A stretch of 64,000 bases of DNA from Raphanus sativus (lineage: Eukaryota > Streptophyta > Magnoliopsida > Brassicales > Brassicaceae), in assembly GCF_000801105.2 (NCBI RefSeq), contig NC_079511.1, positions 10,842,784 through 10,906,783 on the forward strand. Reading direction: 5' to 3'. Below the pieces are notes generated by a model. The model had not been told where the DNA came from, ran no database searches, and worked only from the letters and a program-made list of their open reading frames with translations. The position numbers and the translations under genes were made by a program. This document shows positions 11,980 to 24,830 of this stretch, in pieces; position 1 is the first letter of the stretch, and the number at the start of each line of letters is the position of its first letter.

Positions 11980-14068
11980 ATGGCTCCTACCTCTTCTGCT
12001 ACTGCTACCGCGATTGCGACTGCAACATCTTCCTCAGACGCCAGCGAAGGACCAGTGATGGGACTCATCAACAAACGCATCCGCGCCCTCCGCAAGAAAC
12101 TCAACCGAATCGCTCAGATGGAAGACTCGATCTCCCAGGGGAAAACCCTAAACAAGGAGCAACAAGAAGTCCTCCGCTCCAAACCCTCCGTCCTCGTCCT
12201 CATCGAAGAGCTCGACAAGCTCCGCGCTCCTCTCTCCTCCGCCGTCTCCGAAGAAATCACCCTCGCCACCACTCACCACCACCACCAAGAAGCTCCTCCT
12301 CCCTCCGATCAAAACGACGCCGCTCCCGAGGTGGAAGAAGAAGAAGGGAAGAAGTTGGAGGATTTGGTGAATCTGTTGTACTTTGGCTCCCTCTTCGACG
12401 TGAGGTCGCAGAGCGAGTTGGCTTCGATCATGCTGACGAGGACGCACGAGAGAGGTTGCTGTTTGGTTTACGATACGGTTACGGATGAGTCGACTGATCT
12501 GCTTTGTGATAAGGATCTGGATTTGATTTCGGAGCTGTGGACTATGATGGTGTCTAGGCCTGCGGATTCGTTCTTGTCTCATAAGAACGCCTTGGAGCGT
12601 TGCGTCGAGCATGCTAAGCTTTGGTTGGCTAATTCCGACCAGCCGATTGCTTCCAACTGCAATGTTTCATGTAATGAGAAAAAGAAAACCTAACTTGTTT
12701 GTTGTGGTTTTTGGTTTGGTTTTTGGTTATTGAGTTCTTTTTGTTGTGTTTTAGATGCTGGATTGAGAGAGAAGTTGAAGAAGATTATGGGTTCTAATTA
12801 CTTCACTATCACTCCTGAGATGGTAGCTCCCGTTGAAGCATCTGGTGGTAACTACGGTTCTTTCCAAGTCGCTGCTGACAATGAGCAAAAGGTATTAGGT
12901 TTTGATTTGGAGAGGAAACTCTCAGTGGTTATCATTGAAATGGTTTGATTGTCTGAATTTGCGAGACTTTGGTTTAGGCTGCAATGCTGCATTGTTGTTT
13001 CCTAACACATTCTTTTTTTAAAGCTAAACTGCTTATTTTTAGTTTCTTTGTTTGTTATCGAATTGGTAGTGGATTTCATATGTGGAATGCGTGTTATTCT
13101 TTCTGTTCTGAGATGCTAAACTCTAATTTGATCCGAAGGAAGAGAGTAGTTATCCCGGATCGAGTTTCTTTTGTATAGGAGTCAGAGTTTGTCTAGGCTT
13201 TTGCTGTTATACAACAGAAGAGTGAGGTGTGGTATGTGATCTTTATGTAAGCTAAGTTGTTTGGATAGGATAGAAAAGTACATCCGTAAGTTTGTTTATT
13301 ACGTTGTTGTTATGGTCTTGGAGACGTTTACCATATTAGTTGTTAATATACACTGTTCTGGCTTGATCGTGTGAGTAATGACTAAGAACTGTGACACTAT
13401 TTTCCGTCACTATAGTGTGAATGCTTACGACATGTTTCAGAGTGTCTCGTTATGTGATGTAGAGAACATACATCCTTCGCTTGAGTTCTCTTTGGCAATT
13501 CATTCTGCGGTACTGATGTTCTTCTGGTTGCAGGAAGAAGACGCATCAAACTTTACAGAGCAAGAATCTGCTGTAAACGATCAATCTGAGCAACCAAAGG
13601 TAATCATCCTTTGAAATGTGGAGCTCTAAAAACATCTTTATAAATCGGTTGCTTCGAGGCTGTATCTGATGATTTTTTTTTCTTTTGGGTGTGAAGGATG
13701 AGTCAGTGACTGAAGGAGAGGTGGTCCAAGAACAGCAGGAGCAAGGCTATACTCAGGTGGAAGGAGGGAGGTCGAGGAGAGATTATCAGCAACAGTATGT
13801 GCCTCGTGGGACCCACCAGAACCAGAGAGGTCATAGAGGTGCTCGAAGAGGTCATTCCAATGGCCCCCGAGGAGGTCGAGGTGGCGGTGGTGGCGGTGGA
13901 GGCTATTCGAATGGGCGGTATGAATCTTATGATAACGCCGGTGGAAACGGTCACCAAAGGAGCTACTACAACAACAGAGGAAGGGGACGTGGTGGTGGTG
14001 GTGGAGGTGGAGGAAATGGTCATTCATACAACAACCACCAAGACTCAAATGTAACAGTTGCGTCTTAG
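11980..14068 (+). CDS. Glycine-rich RGG protein with caprin-like N-terminal region
   Basis: Four exons (11980-12670, 12755-12891, 13534-13599, 13697-14068) give 421 residues with clean GT-AG junctions. The N-terminal 90 residues form a basic, helical, coiled-coil-prone region (GLINKRIRALRKKLNRIAQM). An acidic stretch follows, then a conserved helical region (LEDLVNLLYFGSLFDVR). The last 120 residues are an RGG/GGY-rich tail with several poly-Gly runs and Gln/Asn-rich patches (SYNNHQD), typical of RNA-binding, condensate-prone proteins. From memory it matches At1g27090, a glycine-rich protein of about 420 residues with a caprin-1-like dimerisation region. A role in mRNA regulation or cytoplasmic granules is inference. 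The telo-box upstream suggests co-expression with translation genes. Confidence 0.85.
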
Positions 14069-14740
14069 CCTTTTTAGCTTTTGGGTTGCGTCTCTTTGTT
14101 TTCCGCTATAACTCATATAAAGCCTTATCTCGTGGTTTGGAACCTTTGTCAATTGCTCTTTTGTTATGTATGAACTTTTGTTTTCTTTTTCTTTTTCTTT
14201 TGTGGCCATCAGTCGATATGATCCTTTATTCTCTCCATGAGAGCCATTTCTGATTGTTAAAAATAATTCTTTACGTATTCAGCGAATTTGCGTAGGCTGA
14301 GAGCTATATAGGAATGATCTCAATTCTGAAGCGAGCTCAGAAACATTATGGTCAATAATAATAATCTTTGGATAGAAATAGTTTTCACCCTTTTAAAAAT
14401 GGTATCTCTGAAACAACCCCAAATGAAGTAGTAACCAATTGAGAATCTAAAGAAACTTTAATGGCAACAACATTAATCAACGTCATCTTTGGAATTCCAT
14501 AAACGTCCGAATAAAGCATACTCCTTTTTCTTTTTCTTTTTTTTCAGATTGAAAAGCTTTGTTTTCTGTGCGGTCACATGACTTCTTCTTCTTAGTTCTT
14601 TCTTCTTTCCCTGTACCAAGTTTCCTTATTAGAAACATAGATAAATTTGGCAAAAGCTAATCCACCTACCTACAGACAGATATGAGGAGGAACGGTTAAT
14701 AGAGAAGGGCACGGAAAGTGTTCGACGAAATGCTCCAAAG
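14069..14740. other. Intergenic, 3' flank and PTST2 promoter
   Basis: Contains the 3' flank of the glycine-rich gene and a CT-rich tract (about 14520-14620) ahead of PTST2. No other ORF is supported. Confidence 0.55.
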
Positions 14741-16881
14741 ATGGTCTCTCTCAACTCAGGCCCCGTTTCTTCTTTCGCTCCACGGATTTCGCTGATTGAT
14801 TCCGATACCCTTTTGCCTCTTTCTTCCTTCAATCCCAATCGTTTAGCTGGTGATAGGAAAATTTGTGGGCCTGTTCAATGGTTTCTTGAGGTCAAGCTGA
14901 GGAATAAAGGTTGTTGCTTTAGGCGTAGTAGTGGGGTTCTGACGATGTGCAATAACAACAACCAAGATTTGGGTTGGGATAGCGATAAGGATCTGGAAAC
15001 GGAGATTTTGGAGTTCATGACGAATTCTGATAAACCTGGCATGTTTCCGAGCAAGAAGGATCTTATCCGTTCTGGAAGATTTGATCTTGTTGAGAGAATC
15101 GTAAACCAAGGTGGATGGCTTTCCATGGGATGGGACTTGGATGAAGAGGAAGAAGAAGAAGTTAAACAAGAGGAGGTCGTGCTACACAATCTTTCCTCGA
15201 ATGCTTCATCTTCAAGAGAGTGAGTCCTCTGTATTTTACATTGCTAGTTCTTGGTCTATGCCTTTTGAGAATGTTTGTTAAAGCAAAAGCTTAATGTTAT
15301 TTCAGAGAGGTAGTTGGTGAGGATGAGAGTGGGATTGAAGGTATATTGACTAGGTTGGAGAAAGAGAGGAATTTGAGTCTAGGGATTAACTTGAGTGGGA
15401 AAGGAGGAGAAATCAATGGTGATGTTTCTTCAAATGGTTCAGTTCCTTGGGATTCAATGATTATGGTATGTTTTCTTGTCTATTATAAACTTTGCTGTTC
15501 ACTTCACAAGAATAAACTGTTTATGTCGTGAGGTGTCGCCTACTTTTTTTTCTTTCTAAAGACAGCTAGTGAGTTTCAAGAACTCGACGGTAGTGCAAGT
15601 TCAGGTGAATACGGACAAAATAGGTATCAAGAAGCCAAGTCAGTTTCAGGGAACAGAGACTTAAACGACTTGTCTACATCAGAAACGTGGAGAACATGGA
15701 GTATGAGGAGAGCTGGGTTTACTGATGAAGATTTTGAAGGTATGGGCAGTGATTTTCTGTCTACTTCCGTATAGTGACTCCAGTAAAACAAATATTAAAG
15801 CCATAAACATTTGTACAGCTGCTGAAATTTCTTCCAGTAGCTTGGTTGGTCTGAAGAAGGATGATACGGATAAGGATTCTGGTGGAAAAGATAAAACTGC
15901 ATCTTACTCCGAAGATATAAATACAACTCATATCAAAAGCCGTCTTCAAAATCTCCAGTCAGAACTTTCTTCTGTTCTTCAATCCCTTAGGTCTCCTCCT
16001 CCTGATGAAGTTGTGGCAAGAAAGGTAACGTATGTTTACATTTTTCCGTCGTATGTATGAATGGATGGGACTTAGAATCATTGCTCTCTTTGACTGATCA
16101 AAACAGTAGCGACTCTGTCCATGATTAACATTTGGCTTATTTTTTGGTTATGATTTCATTTAGGATAGTGAGACAAATTCTGAGAACTTGGAGAACCTCA
16201 ATGATGATTGGGAGTTCAAAGAGAATGAAATCATATATGCCCAGAACAAGCTACGGTCTACAAGGGCAAAGCTAGCTGTTCTTGAAGGAAAGATGTCTAT
16301 GGCAATAATGTATGCGTTGCTCATTGGTTATGTGCAAAATAGATAGGAGTAGGATGCTTACACTATTGTCTCTCACATTGGTTAGCTTCTTTTCTATTCT
16401 AGAGACGCACAGAGGATTGTACGGGAGAAACAGAGAAAAATAGATCATGCTAGGAGAGCTTTACGGCTACTCCGGACTGCATCCATAGTATGGCCTAACT
16501 CAGCCTCAGAAGTTCTACTAACGGGTTCATTTGACGGTTGGTCAACCCAGGTCAGTTCATATGTGGATAAAACAAGAAACGGATTAATCAAAGTGCTTCA
16601 CATCTACTTAAATTTGTTTTATGATTTTGCAAACAGAGGAAAATGAAGAAAGCACAGAACGGGGTCTTCTCTTTGTCACTGAAGCTATATCCTGGAAAAT
16701 ACCAGGTTAGATCAATCATTCAATCAAAGCAGTATCTGCATCTAATATGTTTCCTGTTATAAACCTCGCTACATTTTCTTCACAGGTTAAGTTCATTGTT
16801 GATGGCCAGTGGAAAGTGGACCCGCTTCGACCCATTGTTACTTGTGATGGACATGAAAACAATCTGCTCATCATCTCGTGA
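14741..16881 (+). CDS. PTST2: PTST2-like CBM48 protein, starch granule initiation
   Basis: Eight exons (14741-15219, 15306-15465, 15562-15739, 15819-16024, 16164-16309, 16403-16550, 16637-16705, 16786-16881) join in frame to 493 residues. The Ser-rich N-terminus without early acidic residues fits a chloroplast transit peptide. A conserved early block (GMFPSKKDLIRSGRFDLVERIV) is followed by acidic spacers, a charged coiled coil (about residues 320-410, with KNKLRSTRAKLAVLEGKM-like heptads) and a C-terminal CBM48 glucan-binding domain (about 415-493: EVLLTGSFDGWSTQ, LKLYPGKYQVKFIVDGQW, DGHENNLLIIS). The conserved Trp and the GxY/F motif of CBM48 are visible. PTST2 works in the plastid stroma, binding malto-oligosaccharides and handing them to starch synthase 4. 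Gene order matches Arabidopsis At1g27070. I see no lesions. Confidence 0.88.
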
Positions 16882-17162
16882 GGTCATAGGCAACAACGTT
16901 TTAGAGCTAATCCCACCATCTATGGAGCATGAGCTGAATCAGTAGGGTTTTAGTTTCTTTTGGGATTTCATTTTCATGTAGAGTAAGGAAAGCAGTAGAG
17001 CTAGGTTTTTAAATCTTGACAAAACAAGAAATTAAGAAAAAAAAGAATCTGTATATCTCAAAATTTTCATTGTAATGACAATGTTCCTCTGACGAGAATA
17101 AAGCAAAAAATTTGACTTCCCGCATTGTACAGTGTTACACATTAGATATGATACATCCATTT

Positions 17163-18805
17163 CTATGATGAAGACGAAAGCTGTTGTATTCGCCTTACTG
17201 CATAGGTAAATCCACTTCCGCAATATACTTTGGTCTCTTTCGTCCGCTTGTCTACACTTCCCAGTCTCACCAGTTGAGGATTGTTCTGATCATTGGTGTT
17301 TCCAAGACCTAGCTGACCATGTTCACCCCATCCCCATGTCTGAACTTCTCCATTATCTGCAAGGCAAATTCACAGTTTTGTTTGTTAACAACTCAGAAAG
17401 TCTGAAGAACAAAGAGATGAATCTCTCCGCATTTACCTGTTACAGCAGCAGAGTGCTCTGCTCCAGCTGCAATTTGCACAGCTTTAACTCCGTCAAAGCC
17501 TGGAACTTTCTCCAAGAGAGGTTCAGAGGAATCTACTTGCAGTTGTTGCTTCTCGGATTGTTTATCAAGAGTGTTACCAAGCTTGAAAACTTGGCCATCC
17601 ACTGTTCAACAAGCCCCATGAGCAGAGGAAATGAGTTTATGAGCTAACAGAAGGTTAACTGATGCATCTACACAGAAAATTACCGGTTAGTAACAGAGCA
17701 TGATTCCATCCTAAAGCAACTTCTCTGAAAGAAAGAGATGAAGGCAAACACTGAGGGGTTTGAACATCAGGACTGCCGCTGAATCCTCTTCCCCAACTGA
17801 ACATCTGTCCATCAGCTGGTCAAGCACGGGTTTTAACAAAACAGACACATGATTGGAGAAATTAAAAAAAGAAACTGAACATGAGAGAGACTTAAAGAGT
17901 TAAACCGGAGATAGCTGCACTATGGTCTCCATTAGCCGCTGTACGAACAACCTCAACATCTTCTAATCCAGAGACAACACATGGAAGATTTACTACTGAC
18001 TTTGTTTTCTGTGATGAGATACCTAGCTGTCCGCGTTTTCCAGAACCGAATCCGCACACATGATTCCCTAAATGACACAAAATAAATCAAACGAAGAAAG
18101 ATACTTTTTTTTCTTGCAGAACCGGTGAATGATATATCAGATGTTTTTACCTGCGAACAGGACAAGTGAGTGGCGCATACCACAAGCTACCATCATCACA
18201 GTCTTATCAACAAAGAAAGAGACTTTAGTTGGAGAGCAAAGTGACATGTTATCACCATGACCAAGCTGACCAAATGAGCCATTGCCACATGTGAATAGGC
18301 AACCGGAGTCTGCATACAGAACACAAAAGAGAGATCAATCTCATTTGTCTCCAAATCAAGTTACAAAGTTTCATCTGAGTTAACCTGAGACAAAACCAGA
18401 GTGGCTCCATCCAGCTGAGGCTTGAGTTACAACATAGTCTTGGAAGAAAGATACTGGTTTAGGCAAAGAAGAGTCGAGGATGTCTCCATGTCCTAATTGA
18501 CCAGAGTTTCCCCTTCCCCATGTCAACACCTTACCACCTGCACAAAAAAATAAAAAAGAAGCACACTTTAAATGTTGGATCAGAAGATTACTTAATTTGG
18601 AGGGGTTACCAGAAGTCAAGGCGATGACGTGAGCGCCGCCACAGGCGAGCATCGATATGGAAGCAAGTGACTTTAGTGAGAGAAGCTGCGGGAGATGCTC
18701 GTCTTGCAACGTGGCAGTCCCTAGTTGACCGTCCGTTCCTGCCCCCCAGCTCCATACTTGTTCTTCTTTCTCATCAGCCGGAGGAGTTACACCGTGTTGG
18801 GCCAT
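17163..18805 (-). CDS. RCC1-repeat family protein
   Basis: Seven exons (18805-18610, 18537-18385, 18309-18151, 18067-17906, 17815-17684, 17601-17437, 17356-17163) sum to 1161 bp, a 386-residue protein. It consists almost wholly of RCC1 blades: VWSWGAGTDGQLGT, VLTWGRGNSGQLGHGD, FTCGNGSFGQLGHGD, VCGFGSGKRGQLGI, MFSWGRGFSGSP, a weaker blade in the sixth exon, and VQTWGWGEHGQLGLGN. This predicts a seven-bladed propeller. In the wider family such proteins are Ran exchange factors, UV-B receptors or chromatin and membrane adaptors. The residues needed to assign one of these roles are not evident, so the function is open. From memory it matches At1g27060 in order and length. The ATG at 18805 is the first in frame and is followed directly by the first blade. 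It is convergent with PTST2, about 280 bp apart. Confidence 0.88.
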
Positions 18806-18891
18806 TACACCACCGTCTCTCACCACACCGTGTCACAGGCCTCCCCGCCTAGTCGCTTAGCACTTATCAGGAGTTTAGGGCTTATGATGAA

Positions 18892-18920
18892 TGGGCCTAT
18901 TATCATCGGGTCAAGGCCCA
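18892..18920 (-). promoter_or_regulatory. Paired site II elements upstream of RCC1 gene
   Basis: TGGGCC (18892-18897) and GGCCCA (18915-18920) lie 87-115 bp upstream of the ATG. These TGGGCY/GGCCCA motifs are TCP-binding site II elements common in promoters of proliferation and organelle-related genes. Confidence 0.5.
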
Positions 18921-18929
18921 TATAGTAAC

Positions 18930-19622
18930 TCCACTTATAATCTGATGTCTTCAGCCTTCACTGTCCACATGTGTAACATAGAAGTTGGAGGGAGACAAGA
19001 CAGAACGGTGGACCCCACAAAAATTTCAATGTTTGATACATATATCACCACGTATCGATCGTCTGACTTAATTATGAGTCTTGAACTATTATTAATGAAA
19101 ATCTATGTGTTTGTATTAAATGGTCCCACACAGTCGTGGATGGTGGAAATATCTGGATCTGAGACATTTGATCCGCACACGTGGCCATTTTAAAAGATTG
19201 TGCTGAGTTGTGATCATCTCCATTGGTCGTGATTTCAGATAAGAAGAGTTCTGTCCATTTTCAATCTCACAACCCAAAGGAATAATAAATCAAATAGTGC
19301 TAGTCCTTTTCAAATGATAGAATCAATTACCTGATCCTTTCTACTATTTCAATCATTGACTAATTGAAAATGTAGCATATATAATGTATGTACATTTGGA
19401 TAGCTGAATGATCATATCATTTAAAACCTTTGGATTCTCAAGTCATTGAAAATTATGGTCTTGTCGGTCGAATTTTATGAAAGGTCGTACTACTTTAACA
19501 TAATGATTTTTTTATTAACCATCCATGAAAATATGTTTCCCATGAATATGGAACCCTAAGAAGAAAAAAAGAAGGAAATAGATAAGTTATTATCTTGGGT
19601 CACACGGGACAGTGTCACAAGC
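18930..19622. other. Intergenic between RCC1 and HB54
   Basis: Promoter side of the RCC1 gene and 3' flank of HB54. It is AT-rich, with no coding potential I can support. Confidence 0.55.
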
Positions 19623-20627
19623 TCACAACCCTAGATTTGAAGCACACAAAGTTGGGTCATAGTAGAATCCGAGAGCTGCAAGCTCCGGGAAACTGTATTG
19701 ATTATGTCCCAACCCTTCTTCTTCTTCACTGTACTGCGTATTGTTGCTTCTCACCGAACTACCTTCTTCCCCAAGCTTCTCGGTTTCTATAGACTGAGTT
19801 TCGAGTTTCTCTTGAATTTTCAGCTCCTCTTTGAGGAGAGCAACCTGTTTAAATGTTTTATCAATATGTTGAACATAGTCTCAGGATAACTGGCTGTTAA
19901 TTTAAGGATAAATGTACCTTGTTTATAAGGGCTTGGTTTTGTCGAAAGAGAATGTCCCTATCAGTCTTGAGCTTAGCATAGCTAGCCTTAAGAGAGTCGC
20001 AGTCGATCTCTAGCTGTCTATTCTTGAACCTAGCCCTTCTGTTTTGGAACCATATAGCGACTTGGCTCGGCTGCAAACCCATCTTCTCGGCCAGCCAGAG
20101 TTTCCTGTCCGGTTCTAGTCGTTTGTCTTCTTCGAAACTCTCCTCTAGTAAACGCAATTGGAATGGTGTCAGCTTCCGTTTCTTGGTTGTCTCACGCGTG
20201 TTGTAGCTCTCACAGACGTCGTCTTCGTCCACAGTGTTAGTCTCCGTGTTGCTCATGGAGCTAGATCCTACAAGAGAATCACGAATCGCAATGACCCTAA
20301 AATTAAGAAGAGAGTCGGATCTATGTCACATGAGGTTGTTCAACGTTTCCACTTTTTTTTTTCTGTTAAAACTTTTAAAAACTGAAATGACATTTTTTTT
20401 TATTCGAGTCGATACAATTTGGCAATGAAGATTCCTCAAAGGTCAAAACTTTTAGATAAAAAAAAAAGAAAAAAAAAACAAAATATAGAGCAATGGAGCA
20501 GATGAATACCATAAAAAGCAGAGAGAGAGGTCGGTGGAAAGCAAGAAGAAGGAAGCTTAAGGCAATGGCTTTGGTTCTGGTTCTGAAACCAAGAGAAAAC
20601 TTCTGAATCAGTGTTTGAGTTTTCCAT
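19623..20627 (-). CDS. HB54: HD-Zip class I transcription factor, HB54-like
   Basis: Three exons (20627-20510, 20267-19918, 19844-19623) give 690 bp, a 229-residue protein. A Ser/Gln-rich N-terminus ([18 protein letters not shown]) leads to a homeodomain beginning [18 protein letters not shown] and ending in helix 3, [21 protein letters not shown] leucine zipper abuts it directly, with leucines every seven residues: [36 protein letters not shown]. The last heptad spans the exon 2/3 junction, which supports the acceptor TTTAAACAG at 19845. The C-terminus ([24 protein letters not shown]) is a conserved tail. HD-Zip I proteins bind the pseudopalindrome CAATNATTG as dimers in the nucleus. Gene order matches At1g27045/At1g27050. 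Confidence 0.87.
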
Positions 20628-23580
20628 TGGTGACTGGTGTGAATGAAAATGCTGAGTCAATTACTGCAAAAATGGATACTCTTAGGGGTCACTTTTTATA
20701 AAGAAATAAATTATGGAATTGCGAAAAACAAAAGTTACAAGAAAGAAAAAACGATTCCTTTTGCTTGTTTTAGTGTTTGGTAAGAAGAGTGAGACAAAGG
20801 TGCTGTTTTGCCATAAGAGGGATTTTATTTGTGGTTTATAATTAACTGAGTTCAAACATGGCTTTTGACTAGTACTAGAAAATAACAACAACCTAAATGT
20901 TACATTTAATAAAAAGTGACTCTATATATTAGGCGAAATGATGCCAAAAAAAAAAAATATATATATTAGGCGAAATACTGGAGCAGAAGTATGATAAACA
21001 AAAGCATAGTGATATAAACATGTTATACGACCACCATTACGTAACATGTAAAATCTCAACTCTATGTAATTATGATGATTAACCTCAAAAAGAAAAGCCA
21101 AAACCAGATCCTAGTGTGCATGAGTTCACAAGTTGGACAGGAGATGCTCTCCAATCACCTTTGTTGTCTATTTATATGCAAGTGGGTTCAATTTTCCTTA
21201 TGTGGCACAAACAATCCCTGTGTACTACATTTGACGAAAATAAGGAAATTTTAAAAGTGACCCATTCTTTTGTTTTCCGTCGACATCAGATTCTTTTGGT
21301 TTGGTTTCATGAAAACTGTGAATGTCCAGTGGTGTGATAAAGGATTACCTTGCTTTTGTTTATTCACATAATAGTGTAGTGCTGTCCTTTTTGTTTGGAT
21401 TATGCTATTTTCTGAATTCAGCAAATAAAAATCAAAATCTGTTTACTTTTTCTAATAGTAGTTTGGTTAAGGCTTAGGTTAAAACTTATCCAGAATACTT
21501 GATTTTAATTATCTGGATCCAAATCTGAATCAAAACACTTTCATATTTGAATATATCGGAGCATGTTGGAATGACATTGGATAATGAATTCTATCTATAC
21601 TCCCAAGTTATGTAATGGCAACATTAAATAATGAATTATATAAGTTTTCACTTGCCACTTTTTTGGAGCTTGAGGGACTTAAGATGAAGGTGCAAGTGAA
21701 GTAATGTTTGAGTTTGATCTATATAAACAATGGTTTCATTGTTAAATTTGCATCTAGTAACTCTGACAAGGGACAAGGTGGAACACATGTAATCTCGTGA
21801 TAATATATGGTCCAGCACAACATCAAAAGCACAAAAATGTCGAGCACATGTAATCTCGTTAAGTTGTTTCATTACATTGATAGGTCTTTAATTTCCATTT
21901 GAACAATAAGTTACAAGAGAAGACTTATTGGAGTGATTTATTTCACTCCATATTCTTTTTAATTGAAAAACAGATATGAAAATGAAACCAAAAACGTGCT
22001 TATGGGCTGACTAATTTTAAAAGTCGATTTCATATTTACGATATATTGAATTTTGTTTTTGAATGGTATAGTAAAAATGTAGTAACATGTTTTAAATCAA
22101 TTGAATTTGATCTTTAATTTGTGTGTAGTTAAGATGTAGTAGTATAGATGACAGGATATGACTATATGAACAGCGGATCAAGAATATCAGTGAATAATAT
22201 ATGAACCCATGGAAGAGAAATGATCGGAACATCGTTCAAAAAGTAGATGAAATGTTGAAGTACGAAGAATATATATATCGTGGTTCTCCACATGGCCACT
22301 AGCCCACTAGATATTCTCGTGGACGAGTTAGGCTTAAAAGAAAACAAAAGTCATCTATATGCTGTTTGTATATAACCATAATGATGATACGAAAGAAAAT
22401 GGATATGCTGTTTTGTTCAAATAGGGAGTTTCGGTGTGGTTCATGGTCATCTCTCCAAGGAATTGTTTCGCTAGGCGTCTTGTTTCTCAGCTCATCTCGT
22501 TCACCTTTACTTGATTTATTACCTTTTTATTCTTTTCTATTTTTTGTTATGTTTGTGGGAGCAGTTGATTTCTGCTTTCGTTTTTCTTGTTTATATTAAG
22601 TAATTAAAACTGTGCAGAATAATATATTAACTCTTTCAAAAGTAAAAGAACTTAAAAAGAGACGAGATTTTCCAACCAATTAGTCTACATGAACTAAGGG
22701 TAGACTCAGGATGCAATGGACTGAACCATGTGGAGAGGTGCGATTCAATGCCGGATGGATCGTCTATCTGAGGAAATAATCAAGTTTCTATTTGTGAGTG
22801 TCATACTTGCGTATGTCATCCTTCAGTATTGTTCTAGTTTTATGAGATCAATTTCACCTTAAAAGAACGACAGACTTTCTCTATGAGCAAATAAGCAGGT
22901 CTATAATCATAACTGTGGAGTCTTGCATTACATTATTTTCCCTGATTTATACTTTCTAGGTTCTTGAAAATAAAGTTATAAGATAAATATTTTATATATA
23001 TTTTACTTATTAAGACGCAAAACAAGTGTTATTTCTTACTTGATGTTTGAGAGAGATATTTCTCAAGAAAAAAAGTAACAAGCCAATATGAAAAAGTGAA
23101 AAACCAAACATCACACTCAGTGACTAATATTTGATTATTGTATAGAACTAAAAATTAATCTAGAATATATTTTCTACCAGCTTTGAAAATGATAAGAAGA
23201 GAAAAAATGAAGAAGAAGAAGATGTTTAACATTATAAACTTGACCTTGTAAATCTTACATATATACCGAATTCGACTCACTTTACGGGGCATAGAAAGTA
23301 GGATTAGCTATACGATACGCCCGTAATGCCATGCAAACACTTGGGGCTTGAGCTACGTACCAAGCAAAGGCGACTCATTCTGTTTTTTTTTTCTTTTTTT
23401 TTGGTTTAATTCTGTTTTTTGTTTGGTAAAACTCATTTCTGTTTTATGTAACCTGTTAATCAACTGCTTTTCATCGGTTGTTTTTCCTTTTTCACTTATA
23501 ATTCATCTGTTCATTTTATCCCCTCTATTATGCGGATATACTTTTATAACAACTTCAAGACATTAGGAATGCATTAGTCA
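20628..23580. other. 3-kb gene-poor interval
   Basis: AT-rich, with only short chance ORFs. Homopolymer runs and dinucleotide tracts are common. The HB54 promoter lies in its first few hundred bases. No transposon boundaries could be fixed by eye. Confidence 0.5.
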
Positions 23581-23582
23581 AA

Positions 23583-23890
23583 GCCGTGCCTACATTATAT
23601 TAAAAAGACATTCGTTTTAGGCCCCTTATTAGTATAATTTTATTTAGGGTCTTAAAATTTAAAATTATTTATACGAGAATTTGACTAACTCACCTTCTGA
23701 ATTTAAGTATTTTTAATTTTCTATAATATAATTATAGTATATTTTTGTAATAATTTATTCTTTTACAATTTTAGAATTGTGTATTTGGTGAAGATAATAT
23801 ATTATTTTAGAAAATTATTTTCATTATAGTTGTAAATAAGTTTTTTGAAAAAACTTGCTTTAGACCTCTAAAATCATTCCAACGCACGGC
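23583..23890. mobile_element. Possible small inverted-repeat DNA element
   Basis: About 308 bp, AT-rich inside, with ends GCCGTGC and GCACGGC (7-bp perfect inverted termini). I see no target-site duplication, so this could be chance or a decayed MITE. Confidence 0.3.
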
Positions 23891-23991
23891 ACTGTCATTC
23901 GCTTACAAATGAATATTCTACAGTTTTAGACCAGGCAATTATGATTCTGCACCCGATAATCTCTTTATATGGGAGACAATAATGGAGTCTT

Positions 23992-24819
23992 TAGCTTTTA
24001 GAGACGATAATCTCTTTATACCAGGCAAATATTCCCTTCAAGTCGTCTCTCGGGTCCCTTCCTTTGGTGGACTGAAGATACGAGTGGTCCTTAGCGTTTT
24101 GTTTTAGTGGCAATGTTGGGTTTGTTTGTTGGTGTAGGTCTTTATGGTTATTGTCGTATGTCTAGCATCGGTTTGTATTTGGTGGGTTAAGCTTGGTTTT
24201 CGATGTCTCTATTCTTGGGGTTGACAATTGTCTTAGCAGTTTGTGTTTCAAGTGGTGCTGGGTACAGTGAGTGCTTCTCTTTGTTTCTTTTGCCGTGAGT
24301 GAGTGGCTTCGGAGAGTTCCGATGGGCAAGGCTTCGGTTTCGTGTGGTTTTAGCAGGACTTCTATTCAGGGTAAGTGGGCGCTTGTGAGTGCATCGCATC
24401 CGTATCCAAAGGTGGTGTGGACCAGTCTTTCTTGTCGGGTTTTGAAGTCTTGAGGTTCAGGGACGCTATCCTGTGATGGGCTGGTGCTGCAACGATAGGT
24501 CGCGTGTATGGGTTCTAGAGGTGGAGGTTATCGGGTGGCAATCTTTGGTATGCAGCGATAATTCCCGTTTACTGGCATCCGCTAAGGTTTTAAATCTGCT
24601 GAGTCGATTGCTTAATTTCCTAGTGTAGTTGTTAATCACTTTCCTTTTCTTAGTCGTGGATCGAATTCTTATGTCATGTTTATGTAAGTCACCCCTGCGT
24701 GGATTCTAGCTGTCGTCTTCTGTAGGCTTTCGTTTCTGGGGAATGTTCGATTTTCTGTCAGCTTTTGTACTACAACTAGTATTTTCCTATGGAATGAATT
24801 TCAATCTGAGAAAAAACAA
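23992..24819 (+). mobile_element. LINE-like retroposon insertion with 11-bp TSD
   Basis: A GC-richer 828-bp block is bounded by the same 11 bases, AATGGAGTCTT, at 23981-23991 and 24820-24830. It ends in GAATTTCAATCTGAG followed by an A-rich tail, the form of plant LINE 3' ends. No reverse transcriptase is present, so it is a 5'-truncated or non-autonomous copy. The motif CGATAATCTCTTTATA occurs at 23954 and again at about 24005, so the left edge may be rearranged. Confidence 0.55.
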
Positions 24820-24830
24820 AATGGAGTCTT

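Noticed and set aside
13638..14048. His/Leu-rich and Val/Glu-rich ORFs antisense to or overlapping the glycine-rich gene
   Set aside because: Frame shadows of the GGT/GGC-rich tail.
19897..19917. Read-through end (VHLSLN) of HB54 exon 2
   Set aside because: Splicing to 19844 continues the leucine zipper in perfect heptads, so the read-through is intronic.
22366..22599. Hydrophobic 77-codon ORF
   Set aside because: Low complexity in AT-rich DNA with no conserved motif or splice context.
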